From assembly GCF_047824785.1 (NCBI RefSeq), contig NZ_CP181167.1:1-64000 (forward strand): a DNA stretch of 64,000 nt. Reading direction: 5' to 3'. The DNA comes from Nitrobacter sp039808345 (GTDB lineage Bacteria > Pseudomonadota > Alphaproteobacteria > Rhizobiales > Xanthobacteraceae). Shown here piece by piece: positions 26,629 through 36,027 of the stretch (its first letter is position 1; each line of letters starts with the position of its first letter). Made by a program: the position numbers and the translations under genes. A model generated the notes under the pieces. The model did not search any database and was not told the DNA's origin. It saw nothing but the letters and a program-made list of their open reading frames with translations.

Positions 26629-28035
26629 ATGAAATGGACAACCCCATACTGGTCAATACGTCTGTTTATTGTGGTTGCGACGGCAGTATCCTCGTTCTCT
26701 GCCACGGCGCAGGTGAGCAAAACCAGCCCTTCCGTCGAGGTGCCGTCAACTAAAGTCACGTTAGGTGCCATTCGGTGGGATAATTGGAGTCTCGACAGTC
26801 CCTATGGGCAGGTCCTGGCCGACCCTGGATTGCGAGAGCGCGTTCCATATTACACACAACGTCTACCCAATGGGAATCTGGGTTTTCCCGGAAACACCGA
26901 AAGAGCGCTGAATGCGGACGTGCATTATGCGAAGGCTGCGGGCTTGGATTATTTCATATTTGGCTATTATCTAGAGAGCGCTGCCTGGGAACGCGATCCC
27001 GGTCGTGCCGCAGCGCTCAATCGGGCGCTGACAAATTTTGTTCGCCTCCCGGATAAACTTGGCATCAAGTACGCTCTAAATTTTAATCTCTCGTTCCCTT
27101 CCCGCGACGTGCCGATGGTGAGTGCTGCAATCAGCAAAGCACTGCTTGGGTCCGATTACATGCGTACGAGCGACGGCTCTGCCCCGGTGTTTTTTTTGGT
27201 CAATACACTGGCTACGTGGTCAAAAGGTCTGGGGGGCGAGCAGGGCGCAAAAGCAGCACTGAACGATATAAGGGATCGTGTTAAGGCGACCACCGGCCGA
27301 GATCTTTATCTGGTTGCTTTACTCTTTAACTTGCCTGAAACAGGGCCAGTTGCTCACAGCCTGGGATTTGATGCGGTCAGTACATATGCGACCGCCCTTG
27401 GCGCGAATGGAAAATCTTTGCCCTACGCCAGTTGCGCCGCCCTTGCACGGAACGCATGGCAAGCTGCAGCCAAGGATGGCTCGGGAGGCTTCCTGCCAAC
27501 CGTCACGCTTGGGTGGGATTATCGTCCGGCCTTGCGCGATGCTCAGGAAAAGAAAAATCGCAAGCCGAATCCTGATTGGTGTGAAGCTGCTACCGATGAG
27601 GAATGGACGCAGCAAATCCGCGATGCAATAAACGAGGCTGCCAACAATCCGCGCAACGATCGCTTCCGGAGCGTTGTGATATATGCCTGGAACGAAAGTT
27701 CCGAAGGTGGCTGGATTCAGCCAACACTGTCTGAAGGTGTGCGGCGGCTCGAAGTCATAGCCAACGCGGCGGGCCGACATCCGACAATTCCGCCTTTCAA
27801 GCTAGCGTGGCCGACCCGGATTGATCCGAAAACGTGTCCCGTTGGTTCGTCATCCATATCAACGACAACGGCAGGTGCTGGATGCAAATCAGCGAATGAT
27901 TTAATGACGATGGCATGGCCATGCCCGCCAGGCATGCAGATTGCCGGCGAGGAATTGCGCCGGGACCCTTCAGAGGAAGGAGAAAAAATACCGATTATCT
28001 GGCAAGAGAGACTTTGTACTCCACAGAGCAGATGA
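26629..28035 (+). CDS. Secreted GH99/WbsX-like glycoside-hydrolase-fold protein
   Basis: 468 residues from the ATG at 26629, which has AAAGGAAAG immediately upstream; an ATG nine codons earlier lacks a good ribosome binding site. A signal peptide (MKWTTPYWSIRLFIVVATAV, cleavage near SATAQ) is followed by a barrel-like domain with GAIRWDNWS, AGLDYFIFGYYLES and VVIYAWNESSEGGWIQPT. The last corresponds to the WNEWAEG-type motif of WbsX/GH99-like proteins found in O-antigen and capsule loci. The C-terminal about 70 residues are Cys-containing (CPVGSSS, CKSAND, CPPGMQ, RLCTPQSR). Substrate unknown. GC is lower than the core genome. The methyltransferase follows 30 bp downstream, so the two probably form a transferred operon. 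Confidence 0.7.
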   Translation: MKWTTPYWSIRLFIVVATAVSSFSATAQVSKTSPSVEVPSTKVTLGAIRWDNWSLDSPYGQVLADPGLRERVPYYTQRLPNGNLGFPGNTERALNADVHYAKAAGLDYFIFGYYLESAAWERDPGRAAALNRALTNFVRLPDKLGIKYALNFNLSFPSRDVPMVSAAISKALLGSDYMRTSDGSAPVFFLVNTLATWSKGLGGEQGAKAALNDIRDRVKATTGRDLYLVALLFNLPETGPVAHSLGFDAVSTYATALGANGKSLPYASCAALARNAWQAAAKDGSGGFLPTVTLGWDYRPALRDAQEKKNRKPNPDWCEAATDEEWTQQIRDAINEAANNPRNDRFRSVVIYAWNESSEGGWIQPTLSEGVRRLEVIANAAGRHPTIPPFKLAWPTRIDPKTCPVGSSSISTTTAGAGCKSANDLMTMAWPCPPGMQIAGEELRRDPSEEGEKIPIIWQERLCTPQSR

Positions 28036-28065
28036 CAGCGGCGGTTCTATCGATTGGGGGGTCCA

Positions 28066-28806
28066 ATGAATGAAGTCTGGAGTGATGAGAATACCTTCGT
28101 GATCAACGGCATGAAGTTCTGTCTGATCAGACAGAACTTCAATGACGCCAGGACGACAAAGGACTCCATCGCGCTCATCAAAAACCGCGGGATGATTGAC
28201 CGATATAAAAGCCTGATTCGTGAGAACGCGGTCACCAGCATCCTGGAATTTGGTATCTTCGAAGGTGGCTCAGCTTTGCTCCTTGCCGCAATCGACGAGC
28301 GTGTCAAATTCGTTGGCATCGATATTAGACCTCCCAGCCCAGCGGTCCTTGGGCTAATACGGGATCATGGTCTGACGGACCGCATAAAATTATACTACAA
28401 CACATCACAGGGCGACACAGCGCGTGTCCAGACAATCATTAAGACGGAGTTCCCCGGAAAACGAATAGATATGATTATCGACGATGCCTCTCATCAATAC
28501 GAACTCTCTCGAGCAAGCTTTGAGGCATCCTTCCATTATCTCAAGAGTGAAGGTCTCTATCTCATAGAAGATTGGGCTTGGGCTCATTGGGAGGAACCCT
28601 ATCAGACGCAGCTATGGGCTGATATGCCAGCACTCACCAACCTTATTTTTGAACTCACCATGCTCTGTGGAAGCAGACCTGATATCATATCAGAAATGAG
28701 TGTTCAAAAGGCGATCGCCATTTTTCGTAAGGGCGAACAGGAGGTCGGGAATTTCAGCCTGTCAAAACTTTACCGCCATCGCAACAGGTGGACCCCCGCA
28801 CTGTGA
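28066..28806 (+). CDS. Class I SAM-dependent methyltransferase (CmcI / Methyltransf_24-like)
   Basis: 246 residues from the ATG at 28066, preceded by GGGGGG at 28056-28061; a TTG four codons earlier is less likely. Motif I reads SILEFGIFEGGSALLL near 60, then VKFVGIDIRPP near 82, DMIIDDASHQYE near 133 and EGLYLIEDWAWAHWEE near 160. Spacing matches the CmcI/rhamnosyl-O-methyltransferase type, often linked to polysaccharide or natural-product modification. The acceptor is unknown. The low-GC context and downstream IS701 suggest horizontal acquisition with the GH99-like gene. Confidence 0.8.
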   Translation: MNEVWSDENTFVINGMKFCLIRQNFNDARTTKDSIALIKNRGMIDRYKSLIRENAVTSILEFGIFEGGSALLLAAIDERVKFVGIDIRPPSPAVLGLIRDHGLTDRIKLYYNTSQGDTARVQTIIKTEFPGKRIDMIIDDASHQYELSRASFEASFHYLKSEGLYLIEDWAWAHWEEPYQTQLWADMPALTNLIFELTMLCGSRPDIISEMSVQKAIAIFRKGEQEVGNFSLSKLYRHRNRWTPAL

Positions 28807-29238
28807 GGATGCCATCTCTAGTGTGATGGAGTCGCTTGGCAGTGAGGATGACCTCAACGTCGCACAGCTGCGTGCTTCTGTGTCATTCAGCCGTACCGGC
28901 GACCCCGGAAGCGGTAAATTTAAGGATGCGGTTATGTTGCGGTCGTTTGGCGAAGTGCCGGATGATTTGAGCACCGCTTTAAACGGCGCGTGATGTGTTT
29001 TGCCCGCTGCCCTGATTCGTCCGTGCCATCACCAACACCCGAACAAGTTCGCAGTGCGGCTTCATCCGATCTCAGGTGAGTGAGCCGGGCTATAGATGCG
29101 TTCGGCAAGTTCGTGCAGGCATTCCACCGCCTGACTACGTTGAATCACAAATCAATCCAAATTAATAGGTCCTGAGCCTAGCATTACAGTCGTAATTTGT
29201 ATTGCGCGCGTTAGCGAGTTCTGACTCGATTCATCACC
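28807..29238. other. Intergenic region between methyltransferase and IS701 remnant
   Basis: 432 bp. A 55-codon frame at 28826-28993 (MESLGSEDDLNVAQLRASVS...) has no recognised family or ribosome binding site and is not called. The left end of the IS701 element should lie in the last about 100 bp, but I cannot fix its inverted repeat. Confidence 0.3.
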
Positions 29239-30348
29239 ATGATTCGACATCAATCATGGACGACGGGCGCGTCGATCGAAACGGTGCTGGAGTTGTGGGC
29301 GCTTTCGCTGCGGGACGTGAAGCGGCGGATACGCCCCTTGTTTGCGCAGGCGCGTACCGCTGCGAGCGCGGGCGCGTTCATTGACGGGCTGCTGAGCGAG
29401 GAGCAGCGCAAGACTGGCTGGATGCGAGCGGAAGCGGCAGGCGATCCCGGCCCGTGGCGCCAGCAGGAGCTTCTGGGCCGAGACCGCTGGGACGCAGACG
29501 AACTGCGCGATCTGGTGGGCGATTATGTGGTCGAGCATCTCGGCGATGAAGGCGCGGTGCTGGTCGTCGACGAGACCGGCTTTCTCAAGCAGGGCAAGGC
29601 GTCCTGCGGAGTGGCGCGACAATACACCGGTTCCGCCGGGAAGATCACGAATTGTCAGATCGGGGTGTTCGCGGCCTATGTGTCGCGTCACGGCCATGCC
29701 TTCATGGACCGCGCGCTCTATCTGCCGAAGAGCTGGACGGACGACCCGCGTCGTCTGAACGCCGCGCATGCGCCAGGCGATGTCGGCTTTTCCACGAAGC
29801 CGCAGCTTGCCGCGAAGATGATCGCGCGCGCCATTGCGGCGCGCGTCCCGTTCGCCTGGGTTGCGGGCGACAGCGTCTATGGCGTCGGCGACATCGAGCG
29901 GGATTTGCGCCGGGCTGGCAAAGGCTATGTGCTCGGCGTCGCCGCCAATCACTGGTTCGGATCCTGGAGCCGGAAGCGGTCGATCGGCGGCTCGGCGGAA
30001 GAAATCGCCAGAACCTTGAAGTCGGTCGACTGGCGACGCTTGTCGGCGGGTAGCGGAACCAAGGGGCCGCGCTGGCATGATTGGGCCTATCTCGAACTCG
30101 CCGATCTCGACGCTGGTGAGTTTAATGCGGAGCGCAGCGGCCCGTGGACGCGCGGCTTGCTGATCCGACGCCACATCGCCGACGGCGAACTCGCCTACTT
30201 CACCACCTGGTGTCCGGCCGGAACTTCCATCAAGCAGTTGGTCGCCGTTGAAGGACATCGCTGGGCGATCGAAGACAGCTTTGAGACCGCAAAGAACGAG
30301 TTCGGCCTCGATCACAATGAAACGCGGTCCTGGCACGGCTGGCATCGC
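29239..30348 (+). pseudogene. IS701-family transposase, C-terminally truncated and fused to an istA fragment
   Basis: From MIRHQSWTTGASIETVLELW the sequence matches IS701-type DDE transposases, with VLVVDETGFLKQGKASCGVA near 110, WVAGDSVYGVGDIE near 211 and the Glu region AIEDSFETAKNEFGLDHNETRSWHGWHR near 345-370. Similarity stops at about 30348 and IS21 sequence begins. The catalytic residues remain but the C-terminal part is lost. By chance the frame stays open into the following istA fragment, giving a 752-codon chimeric reading frame (29239-31497). Confidence 0.85.
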
Positions 30349-31497
30349 CAGGCGAGGCCTTCCAGTTCGACTGGTCGGAGGACTGGGCGATCATCGGCGG
30401 TGAGCGGACCAAGCTGCAGGTCGCCCACTTCAAGCTCTCCTGCAGCCGCGCCTTCATCCTTGCGGGCCTATCCGCAGCAAACCCACGAGATGCTGTTCGA
30501 CGCCCACAACCATGCCTTCCGGGTCTTCGGCGGCGTTCCGCAGCGGGGCATCTACGACAACATGCGCACCGCCGTCGACAAGGTCGGTCGGGGCAAGCAG
30601 CGCCAGGTCAACGCCCGCTTCTCGGCGATGGTCAGCCACTTCATGTTCGAGGCCGAGTTCTGCAATCCCGCATCAGGCTGGGAGAAAGGCCAGATCGAGA
30701 AGAACGTTCAGGACGCCAGGCATCGGCTCTGGCAGCCCATGCCGAACTTTGCATCGTTGGCGGCGCTCAACGACTGGCTTGAGAGACGATGCCGGGAGCT
30801 CTGGACCGAGATTCCGCATGGCGTCCGGCCCGGCTCCATCGCCGACGCATGGGCTGAAGAAGCCCCGCGCCTGATGGAGATGACCCGGCCCTTCGACGGC
30901 TTCGTCGAATACGTCAAGCGCGTCTCGCCGACCTGCCTCGTTCATCTGGAACGCAATCGCTACAGCGCGCCAGCTTCCTTCGCCAACCGGCCCGTCAGCC
31001 TGCGCGTCTATCCCGAGCGGATCGCCGTCGTCGCAGAGGGGCGGGTCATCTGCGAGCATCGACGCGTCTTCGCCCGCTCCCATAACCGTCAGAGCACGAC
31101 GGTCTACGACTGGCGGCATTACCTCGCCGTCCTGCAGCGCAAGCCGGGAGCCCTGCGCAACGGCGCCCCCTTCGCCGAACTGCCGCCTGCGTTCCGCTCC
31201 CTGCAACAGCGCCTGCTCAAGACGCCCGGCGGCGATCGGGAGATGGTCGAGATCCTGGCCCTGGTCCTGCAGCATGACGAGCAGGCCGTGCTCGCCGCCG
31301 TCGAACTGGCCATCGAGGCGGGCGCGCCCACCAAGACCCATATCCTGAACCTGCTGCACCGCCTGGTGGACGGCAAACCGCTCGACCCGCCTGCCGTTCC
31401 GGCGCCCAAGGCCCTGACGCTGACGAGCGAGCCGCAGGCCGACGTCGAGCGATATGACGCCCTGCGTCAGACTGGGGAGGCGCGCCATGCGTCATAA
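30348..31497 (+). pseudogene. istA: IS21-family transposase IstA fragment 'b', 5'-truncated and frameshifted
   Basis: Begins abruptly in the catalytic core (GEAFQFDWSEDWAIIGGERT in the shifted frame). An extra T near 30460 then shifts the frame, after which it reads RAYPQQTHEMLFDAHNHAF, GVPQRGIYDNMRTAVDKV and FCNPASGWEKGQIEKNVQ, followed by the C-terminal HYLAVLQRKPGALRNGAPF and VERYDALRQTG. The N-terminal helix-turn-helix is missing. It overlaps istB by 11 bp. The istB sequence is clearly different from that at 24227-25090, so this is a distinct IS21 element. Confidence 0.85.
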
Positions 31498-31895
31498 TCC
31501 CGCCAGCGGCGCCGTCGTCATCATGTTGCGCAGCCTCAAGATGCACGGCATGGCCCAGGCCGTCGCCGAGCTGACCGAGCAAGGCTCTCCCGCCTTCGAG
31601 GCGGCGCTGCCGGTCCTGTTGCAACTCCTCAAGGCGGAGACGGCTGACAGGGAGGTTCGCTCAACGGCTTACCAGCTCAAGGCGGCGCGCTTCCCAACCT
31701 ACCGCGACCTGACCGGCTTCGACTTCGCCAGCAGCGAGGTCAACGAGGCGCTCGTGCGCCAGCTGCATCGCTGCGAGTTCCTCGAAGACGCTCACAACGT
31801 CGTCCTCGTGGGCGGCCCCGGTACAGGCAAGACGCATATCGCCACCGCGCTCGGCGTGCAGGCCATTGAGCATCATCGTAAGCGCGTCCGGTTCT
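31487..31895 (+). pseudogene. istB: IS21 IstB fragment 'b', 3'-truncated
   Basis: Starts MRHNPASGAVVIMLRSLKMH and is recognisable through AYQLKAARFPTYRDLTGFDF and Walker A VLVGGPGTGKTHIATALGVQ to HHRKRVRF. Similarity then ends near 31895, where a leftward istA 5' end of another element begins. The open frame runs on to 31957 in unrelated sequence. The ATPase lacks Walker B and everything after. Confidence 0.85.
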
Positions 31896-32118
31896 TGCTC
31901 TCGTTTGCCACCAGCAACCGGTCAAGCTCGGCACTCCAAGGGCCCATCTTCGGCTGAGGCTGTGTCTCTCGCTCGTACCGAAACTCCGTCGATTGAGAAC
32001 GGATGACCTTGCGAACCACCTTCCGCGACACGCCGAGTTCTCGGCAAATCGCCTTGATCGGACGACCATCAACAAAATAGGCGCGACGGATCTTGGCAAT
32101 CGTCTCCACCACCAGCAT
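31895..32118 (-). pseudogene. istA: IS21 IstA N-terminal fragment 'a'
   Basis: The minus strand encodes MLVVETIAKIRRAYFVDGRP, then CRELGVSRKVVRKVIRSQST, then ELDRLLVANESK: the N-terminal helix-turn-helix of IstA. About 75 residues remain before the junction near 31895. Orientation and style fit the C-terminal istA part at 25090-25815, with the catalytic middle missing, so both may derive from one element split by later rearrangement. Confidence 0.75.
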
Positions 32119-32218
32119 TCCAACCTCGGCTTCCATGACTCGATGGAAGCCACTGTGGACCCTTGCCCCGGGGTCCCGATTGGATGCCGATTACCCCGAA
32201 AACAGGGTCCTTATTCCA
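32119..32218. mobile_element. Left end of IS21 element 'a'
   Basis: Non-coding end containing GGACCCTTGCCCCGGGGTCC and ACCCCGAAAACAGGGTCC motifs, consistent with the multiple repeated terminal motifs of IS21 ends. It supplies the premature stop (TTA at 32211-32213) that truncates the neighbouring integrase gene, so the insertion boundary lies close to 32211-32218. Confidence 0.55.
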
Positions 32219-32819
32219 CGCCGAAACACAGATTGGCCTTCAGGAGCCGATTGCGGACCCCGTAGTTAAATAGCGTCTTGATGGCTGCCAGATGCCCGTC
32301 CCGCACGCTCGTGAGCCCACGGGCCAATAAGGCGTCTTTCCACACCACCACGTCGGCGACCGTGACGCGGCGGGGATCGTCATGGCCCAGGTGCCGCTGA
32401 AATTGAGCCACATAGCCCCACCACGTTGAAATGGTGCTCGGGGCCGGCTTCGCTTCCCGTTCCCAGCGCGTCCACAGCGCCTCAAAGGTGAGGGGTGTCT
32501 GTTCGTCGGGCGATGGTGCGGACACATCATCGCCCTGGGCTGGTTGCCCGGCACGAACAGCGCTGCACCACCGTTCAAATTGCGAGGCGACGGCCGCATG
32601 CCGCTCTTTTGCGAGGATCGCAATGGGCGTCCGCAATGAGAATGAGATTTCCGGTCGGACGGTGACGACTATCGGCTCGCCTTCTCCTCTGCCCGGAGGC
32701 AGGTGGAAGGTGACGCGTTGACCGAACGCCAAAGCGAGCACGTCGGCGGGGACACGCTTCCTGAATTGGTGATGCGACGATCTTCGCCGCTTAGTCGGTC
32801 TGGCAGTTCTGAGCGCCAA
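32211..32819 (-). pseudogene. Tyrosine-type phage/island integrase, C-terminally truncated
   Basis: 202 residues from a TTG start (MALRTARPTKRRRSSHHQFR). It shows an N-terminal arm similar to DUF6538-type integrases (HQFRKRVPADVLALAFG) and a SAM-like core-binding domain (PLTFEALWTRWEREAKPAPS through AAIKTLFNYGVRNRLLKAN). The catalytic domain with the Arg-His-Tyr residues is absent because IS21 sequence cuts in near 32213. It starts 75 bp from the 3' end of tRNA-Leu and reads away from it, the usual position of an island integrase. Inactive. Confidence 0.8.
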
Positions 32820-32894
32820 TGTGCCTCACCCGTGTGCTACACTCGGGTGATTGAAGGCCGATTTGTGCTCGATTATCAGTTACTTACGAACCGA

Positions 32895-32981
<87 letters not shown>

Positions 32982-33023
32982 CCGGCCGGGTTAGTAGGCA
33001 TCAGGCGCGCGCTTGTCAAATCC

Positions 33024-33111
33024 TATAGCGTTTTCGAGCGAAGCATGTCCTCGGGCTTGACCCGAGGATGGATACCGGTTCGCGTAAAGAAAACGCGTCA
33101 AAGAGGCTCTA
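33024..33111. repeat. Intergenic repeat, family C
   Basis: TATAGCGTTTTCGAGCGAAG ... CTCGGGCTTGACCCGAGG ... GGTTCGCGTAAAGAAAACGC ... AGAGGCTCTA. Contains an internal CCTCGGG/CCCGAGG inverted pair. One of the cleaner copies of family C. Confidence 0.85.
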
Positions 33112-33218
33112 GAAGCGTTGCTCGAATGGCGGGCTGGACGGCCCGCCGGTTGACGTGCCGCGGAACGGCGGAATATCCCTTCTTTCGACCTGATACCAAC
33201 GCCTTTGAGGACCAGATC

Positions 33219-34187
33219 ATGGCATCGAATTCGGACACGCTCGTCACGGTTTTCGGAGGCTCGGGCTTCCTCGGCCGATATGTGGTGCGCGCGCTCGCCA
33301 AGCGGGATTACCGCATCCGGGTCGGCGTCCGCCGCCCGGAACTGGCAGGGCACCTGCAGCCGCTCGGCAAGGTCGGCCAGATCCATGCCGTCCAGGTCAA
33401 TCTGCGCCATCCGGCGTCGGTCCGCGCGGCCATGCGGGGATCCGACGTAGCCGTCAACCTGGTCGGCATCCTGACCAAGAGCGGCCGGCAGACGTTCGAC
33501 GCCGTGGTGGCCAAAGGCGCCGCCACCGTCGCGGAGACGGCCGCGGCCGCCGGCACGCGCCTGGTGCACGTTTCGGCGATCGGCGCGGACCCGGCATCGG
33601 CATCCGCCTACGCCCGCGCCAAGGCCTCCGGAGAAAAGGCGGTCCTGGCTGCGGTGCCGTCCGCGACCATCCTGCGGCCGTCGGTGATGTTCGGCCCCGA
33701 AGACCAGTTCGCCAACCGGTTCGCCGCGCTCGCGCTGATGTCGCCCATGCTGCCGCTGATCGGCGGTGGCGCGACCAGAATGCAGCCGGTCTATGTCGGC
33801 GACGTCGCGGCCGCCGTGGCCGACGCGGTCGACGGCAGAACCAAAGCGGGCGCCGTCTATGAACTCGGCGGCCCCGACGTGCTCTCGATGCGCGAGATCA
33901 TGCAGATCATCCTGCGCGTCATCGAACGCGAGCGAATGCTGGTGCCGCTGCCGTTCGCAATCGCGCGCCTCAAGGCGATGTTCCTGCAGTTCGCGCCGGG
34001 CCCTCTGAAACTGACGCCGGACCAGGTCGCGCTGCTCAGGACCGACAACGTCGTTTCCAACACGGCGACGGCCGCGGGCCTGACGCTGCAAGGATTGGGG
34101 ATCGCGCCGGACTCGATGGAGGCTGTGGTGCCGCAATATCTCTGGCGCTTCCGCAAGGCCGGCCAGTTCGCAGCGAAGGGCGCGTGA
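33219..34187 (+). CDS. Complex I NDUFA9-like atypical SDR protein
   Basis: 322 residues from the ATG at 33219 (MASNSDTLVTVFGGSGFLGR); the frame is open upstream but those codons lie in a repeat. The N-terminal Rossmann motif GGSGFLGRYVVRALAKR and RVGVRRPE identify an NAD(P)-binding atypical short-chain dehydrogenase of the NDUFA9 subfamily. Such proteins accompany respiratory complex I in alphaproteobacteria and mitochondria and may bind NADPH structurally. Middle and C-terminal parts include RMQPVYVGDVAAAV near 188 and YELGGPDVLSMREI near 213. It converges with uppP. Confidence 0.88.
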   Translation: MASNSDTLVTVFGGSGFLGRYVVRALAKRDYRIRVGVRRPELAGHLQPLGKVGQIHAVQVNLRHPASVRAAMRGSDVAVNLVGILTKSGRQTFDAVVAKGAATVAETAAAAGTRLVHVSAIGADPASASAYARAKASGEKAVLAAVPSATILRPSVMFGPEDQFANRFAALALMSPMLPLIGGGATRMQPVYVGDVAAAVADAVDGRTKAGAVYELGGPDVLSMREIMQIILRVIERERMLVPLPFAIARLKAMFLQFAPGPLKLTPDQVALLRTDNVVSNTATAAGLTLQGLGIAPDSMEAVVPQYLWRFRKAGQFAAKGA

Positions 34188-34206
34188 GCTCGCGCCCCGT
34201 CAAACC

Positions 34207-35013
34207 CTATCGTCCCAGCGCCAGCGCGATCAGACCGAGGGTGCCGACAATCACCCGCCACCACGCGAAGAACGTGAAGCCGTTGCGCGTGACATAGCTC
34301 AGGAACGCCTTGACCACGATGATCGCCGTGACGAACGACACCACGAAACCGATCGCGATGATCCCGAGATCGTCGGTCGTCATGTCCGCGTGGTTCTTGT
34401 AGAAGTCATAGGCGAAGGCGCCGGTCATGGTGGGAATCGCGAGGAAGAACGAAAACTCAGCCGCCGCGCGCTTGTCGGCGCCGAGCAGCATCGCGGAGAC
34501 AATGGTGGCGCCGGAGCGCGACACACCGGGAATCATCGCGACGCATTGCGCGATTCCAATCCAGACATACATCGGCAGCGGAAACGCCGTGGCGTCGTGT
34601 TCGCGCGGCCGGTGATCGAGCTGATCGACCCACATCAGCACCGCGCCGCCGACGATCAGCGAGAAGCATATCACCCACGGATTGAACAGAAGTTCCTTGA
34701 TGTACTTGCCGGCGATCAGGCCGACGATCACCGCCGGCAGGAAGGCCGCGAGCACGCCGATGACGAAGCGCCGGTCCGCGGGATTGGAGAACATGCCGAG
34801 CGCGACCCGCCACAGTTTGGCAAAATAGATCACCACAATCGCCAGAATCGCGCCCGGCTGAATCAGCACTGTGAACGTGTCCCAGAAGTTTCCCGAACCG
34901 AGATCGAAGAAACGCTCCGCCAGCAGCAGATGGCCGGTTGAGGACACCGGCAGGAATTCGGTGACGCCCTCGATGACGCCGAGAATCACGGCTCTGATCG
35001 CATCGGAAATCAT
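34207..35013 (-). CDS. uppP: Undecaprenyl-diphosphatase
   Basis: Integral membrane phosphatase (BacA/UppP) that recycles undecaprenyl pyrophosphate to the monophosphate lipid carrier for peptidoglycan and polysaccharide synthesis. 268 residues, about eight membrane segments. Catalytic signature motifs are EGVTEFLPVSSTGH at 15-28 and GVSRSGATI near 160. Complete and of normal length. Confidence 0.95.
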   Translation of the reverse strand: MISDAIRAVILGVIEGVTEFLPVSSTGHLLLAERFFDLGSGNFWDTFTVLIQPGAILAIVVIYFAKLWRVALGMFSNPADRRFVIGVLAAFLPAVIVGLIAGKYIKELLFNPWVICFSLIVGGAVLMWVDQLDHRPREHDATAFPLPMYVWIGIAQCVAMIPGVSRSGATIVSAMLLGADKRAAAEFSFFLAIPTMTGAFAYDFYKNHADMTTDDLGIIAIGFVVSFVTAIIVVKAFLSYVTRNGFTFFAWWRVIVGTLGLIALALGR

Positions 35014-35276
35014 GAAAATAGCCTGCCCTGAGTTCTATTCGACTGCGAACGGTTGGTTCTTCTCGCTTATTCGCCGCAGAGCAGCAATGCCCAAAATACA
35101 TGAATGCGCCGGGCGCGGCCTCAGATCCCGTTCGGATGCAGTTTCAGTAGGCTTCGCGCGCATGGAATGGAGGTGGCGGCGAAAGCGGATTCACCCGCCG
35201 CCCGACAGATCAGAAGCGATCGCCGTTAACGCTTCAGAGATACTTTCTTAAGCATCGCAAACCTATCAAGGGCGCC

Positions 35277-35969
35277 ATGTTCACGCTGCTTCACCATCCA
35301 TTCTGTCCGCAATCGCGCTTCATTCGCCTGATTCTCGGCGAGCATGGACTCGATGTCCGGCCGGTGGAAGAGCGGGTGTGGGAGCGGCGTGAGGCGTTCC
35401 TGAAACTCAATCCGGCCGGCACGACGCCGGTGCTGATCGCCGACGGCATCCCGGCGGTTCCAGGCGCCGCGATCATTGCGGACTATCTCGACGAGACCTA
35501 TGGCGAACGCGTCGGCGAGCGCCGGCTGTTGCCGACCTCGATGCCCGAGCGCATCGAGGTGCGCCGTCTGATGGCGTGGTTCAACGAGAAGTTCTTCGAG
35601 GAGGTCTCCGGCCCGCTCGTGACCGAACGCATCTACAAGCGCTTCATGGCGGAGGAGATCGGCGGCGGTCCGCCGGAGACCGACGTGATGCGCGCCGCGC
35701 GGACGAACGTGCGCTATCACCTCGCCTATATCGGCTGGCTGGCGCGGACGCGCAACTATCTGGCCGGCGATCGGCTGACCTATGCCGATCTCGCCGCGGC
35801 GGCGCATCTGTCGGCGATCGATTATCTCGGCGACGTGCCATGGGCCGAGGACGAGGCGGCGAAGGCGTGGTATGCGCGGATCAAGTCGCGGCCATCATTC
35901 CGTCCGCTGCTGAGCGAATGGCTGGCGGGCGTGCCGGCGTCGCGCACCTATGTCGACCTGGACTTCTGA
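35277..35969 (+). CDS. Glutathione S-transferase family protein
   Basis: 230 residues with an N-terminal thioredoxin-like domain (MFTLLHHPFCPQSRFIRLIL, CPxS motif near 10; cis-Pro region GTTPVLI near 48; PGAAIIADYLDETYG near 63) and a helical C-terminal domain (YLAGDRLTYADLAAAAHLSA near 165). Likely a cytosolic glutathione-dependent transferase or reductase of unknown substrate. A 15-bp tandem repeat begins in the last codons (35966-36010). Confidence 0.88.
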   Translation: MFTLLHHPFCPQSRFIRLILGEHGLDVRPVEERVWERREAFLKLNPAGTTPVLIADGIPAVPGAAIIADYLDETYGERVGERRLLPTSMPERIEVRRLMAWFNEKFFEEVSGPLVTERIYKRFMAEEIGGGPPETDVMRAARTNVRYHLAYIGWLARTRNYLAGDRLTYADLAAAAHLSAIDYLGDVPWAEDEAAKAWYARIKSRPSFRPLLSEWLAGVPASRTYVDLDF

Positions 35970-36010
35970 ACACAGCGGGTCTGAACACGGCGGGTCTGAA
36001 CGTGGTGGGC
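35966..36010. repeat. Three-copy 15-bp tandem repeat over the GST stop codon
   Basis: CTGAACACAGCGGGT, CTGAACACGGCGGGT and CTGAACGTGGTGGGC lie head to tail, each containing a TGA. The first TGA is the GST stop codon. Copies diverge left to right. Confidence 0.8.
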
Positions 36011-36027
36011 ATCGCGCGCACCTCGCA

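Noticed and set aside
28826..28993. 55-codon frame after the methyltransferase gene
   Set aside because: No ribosome binding site, no similarity recognised, adjacent to an IS end.
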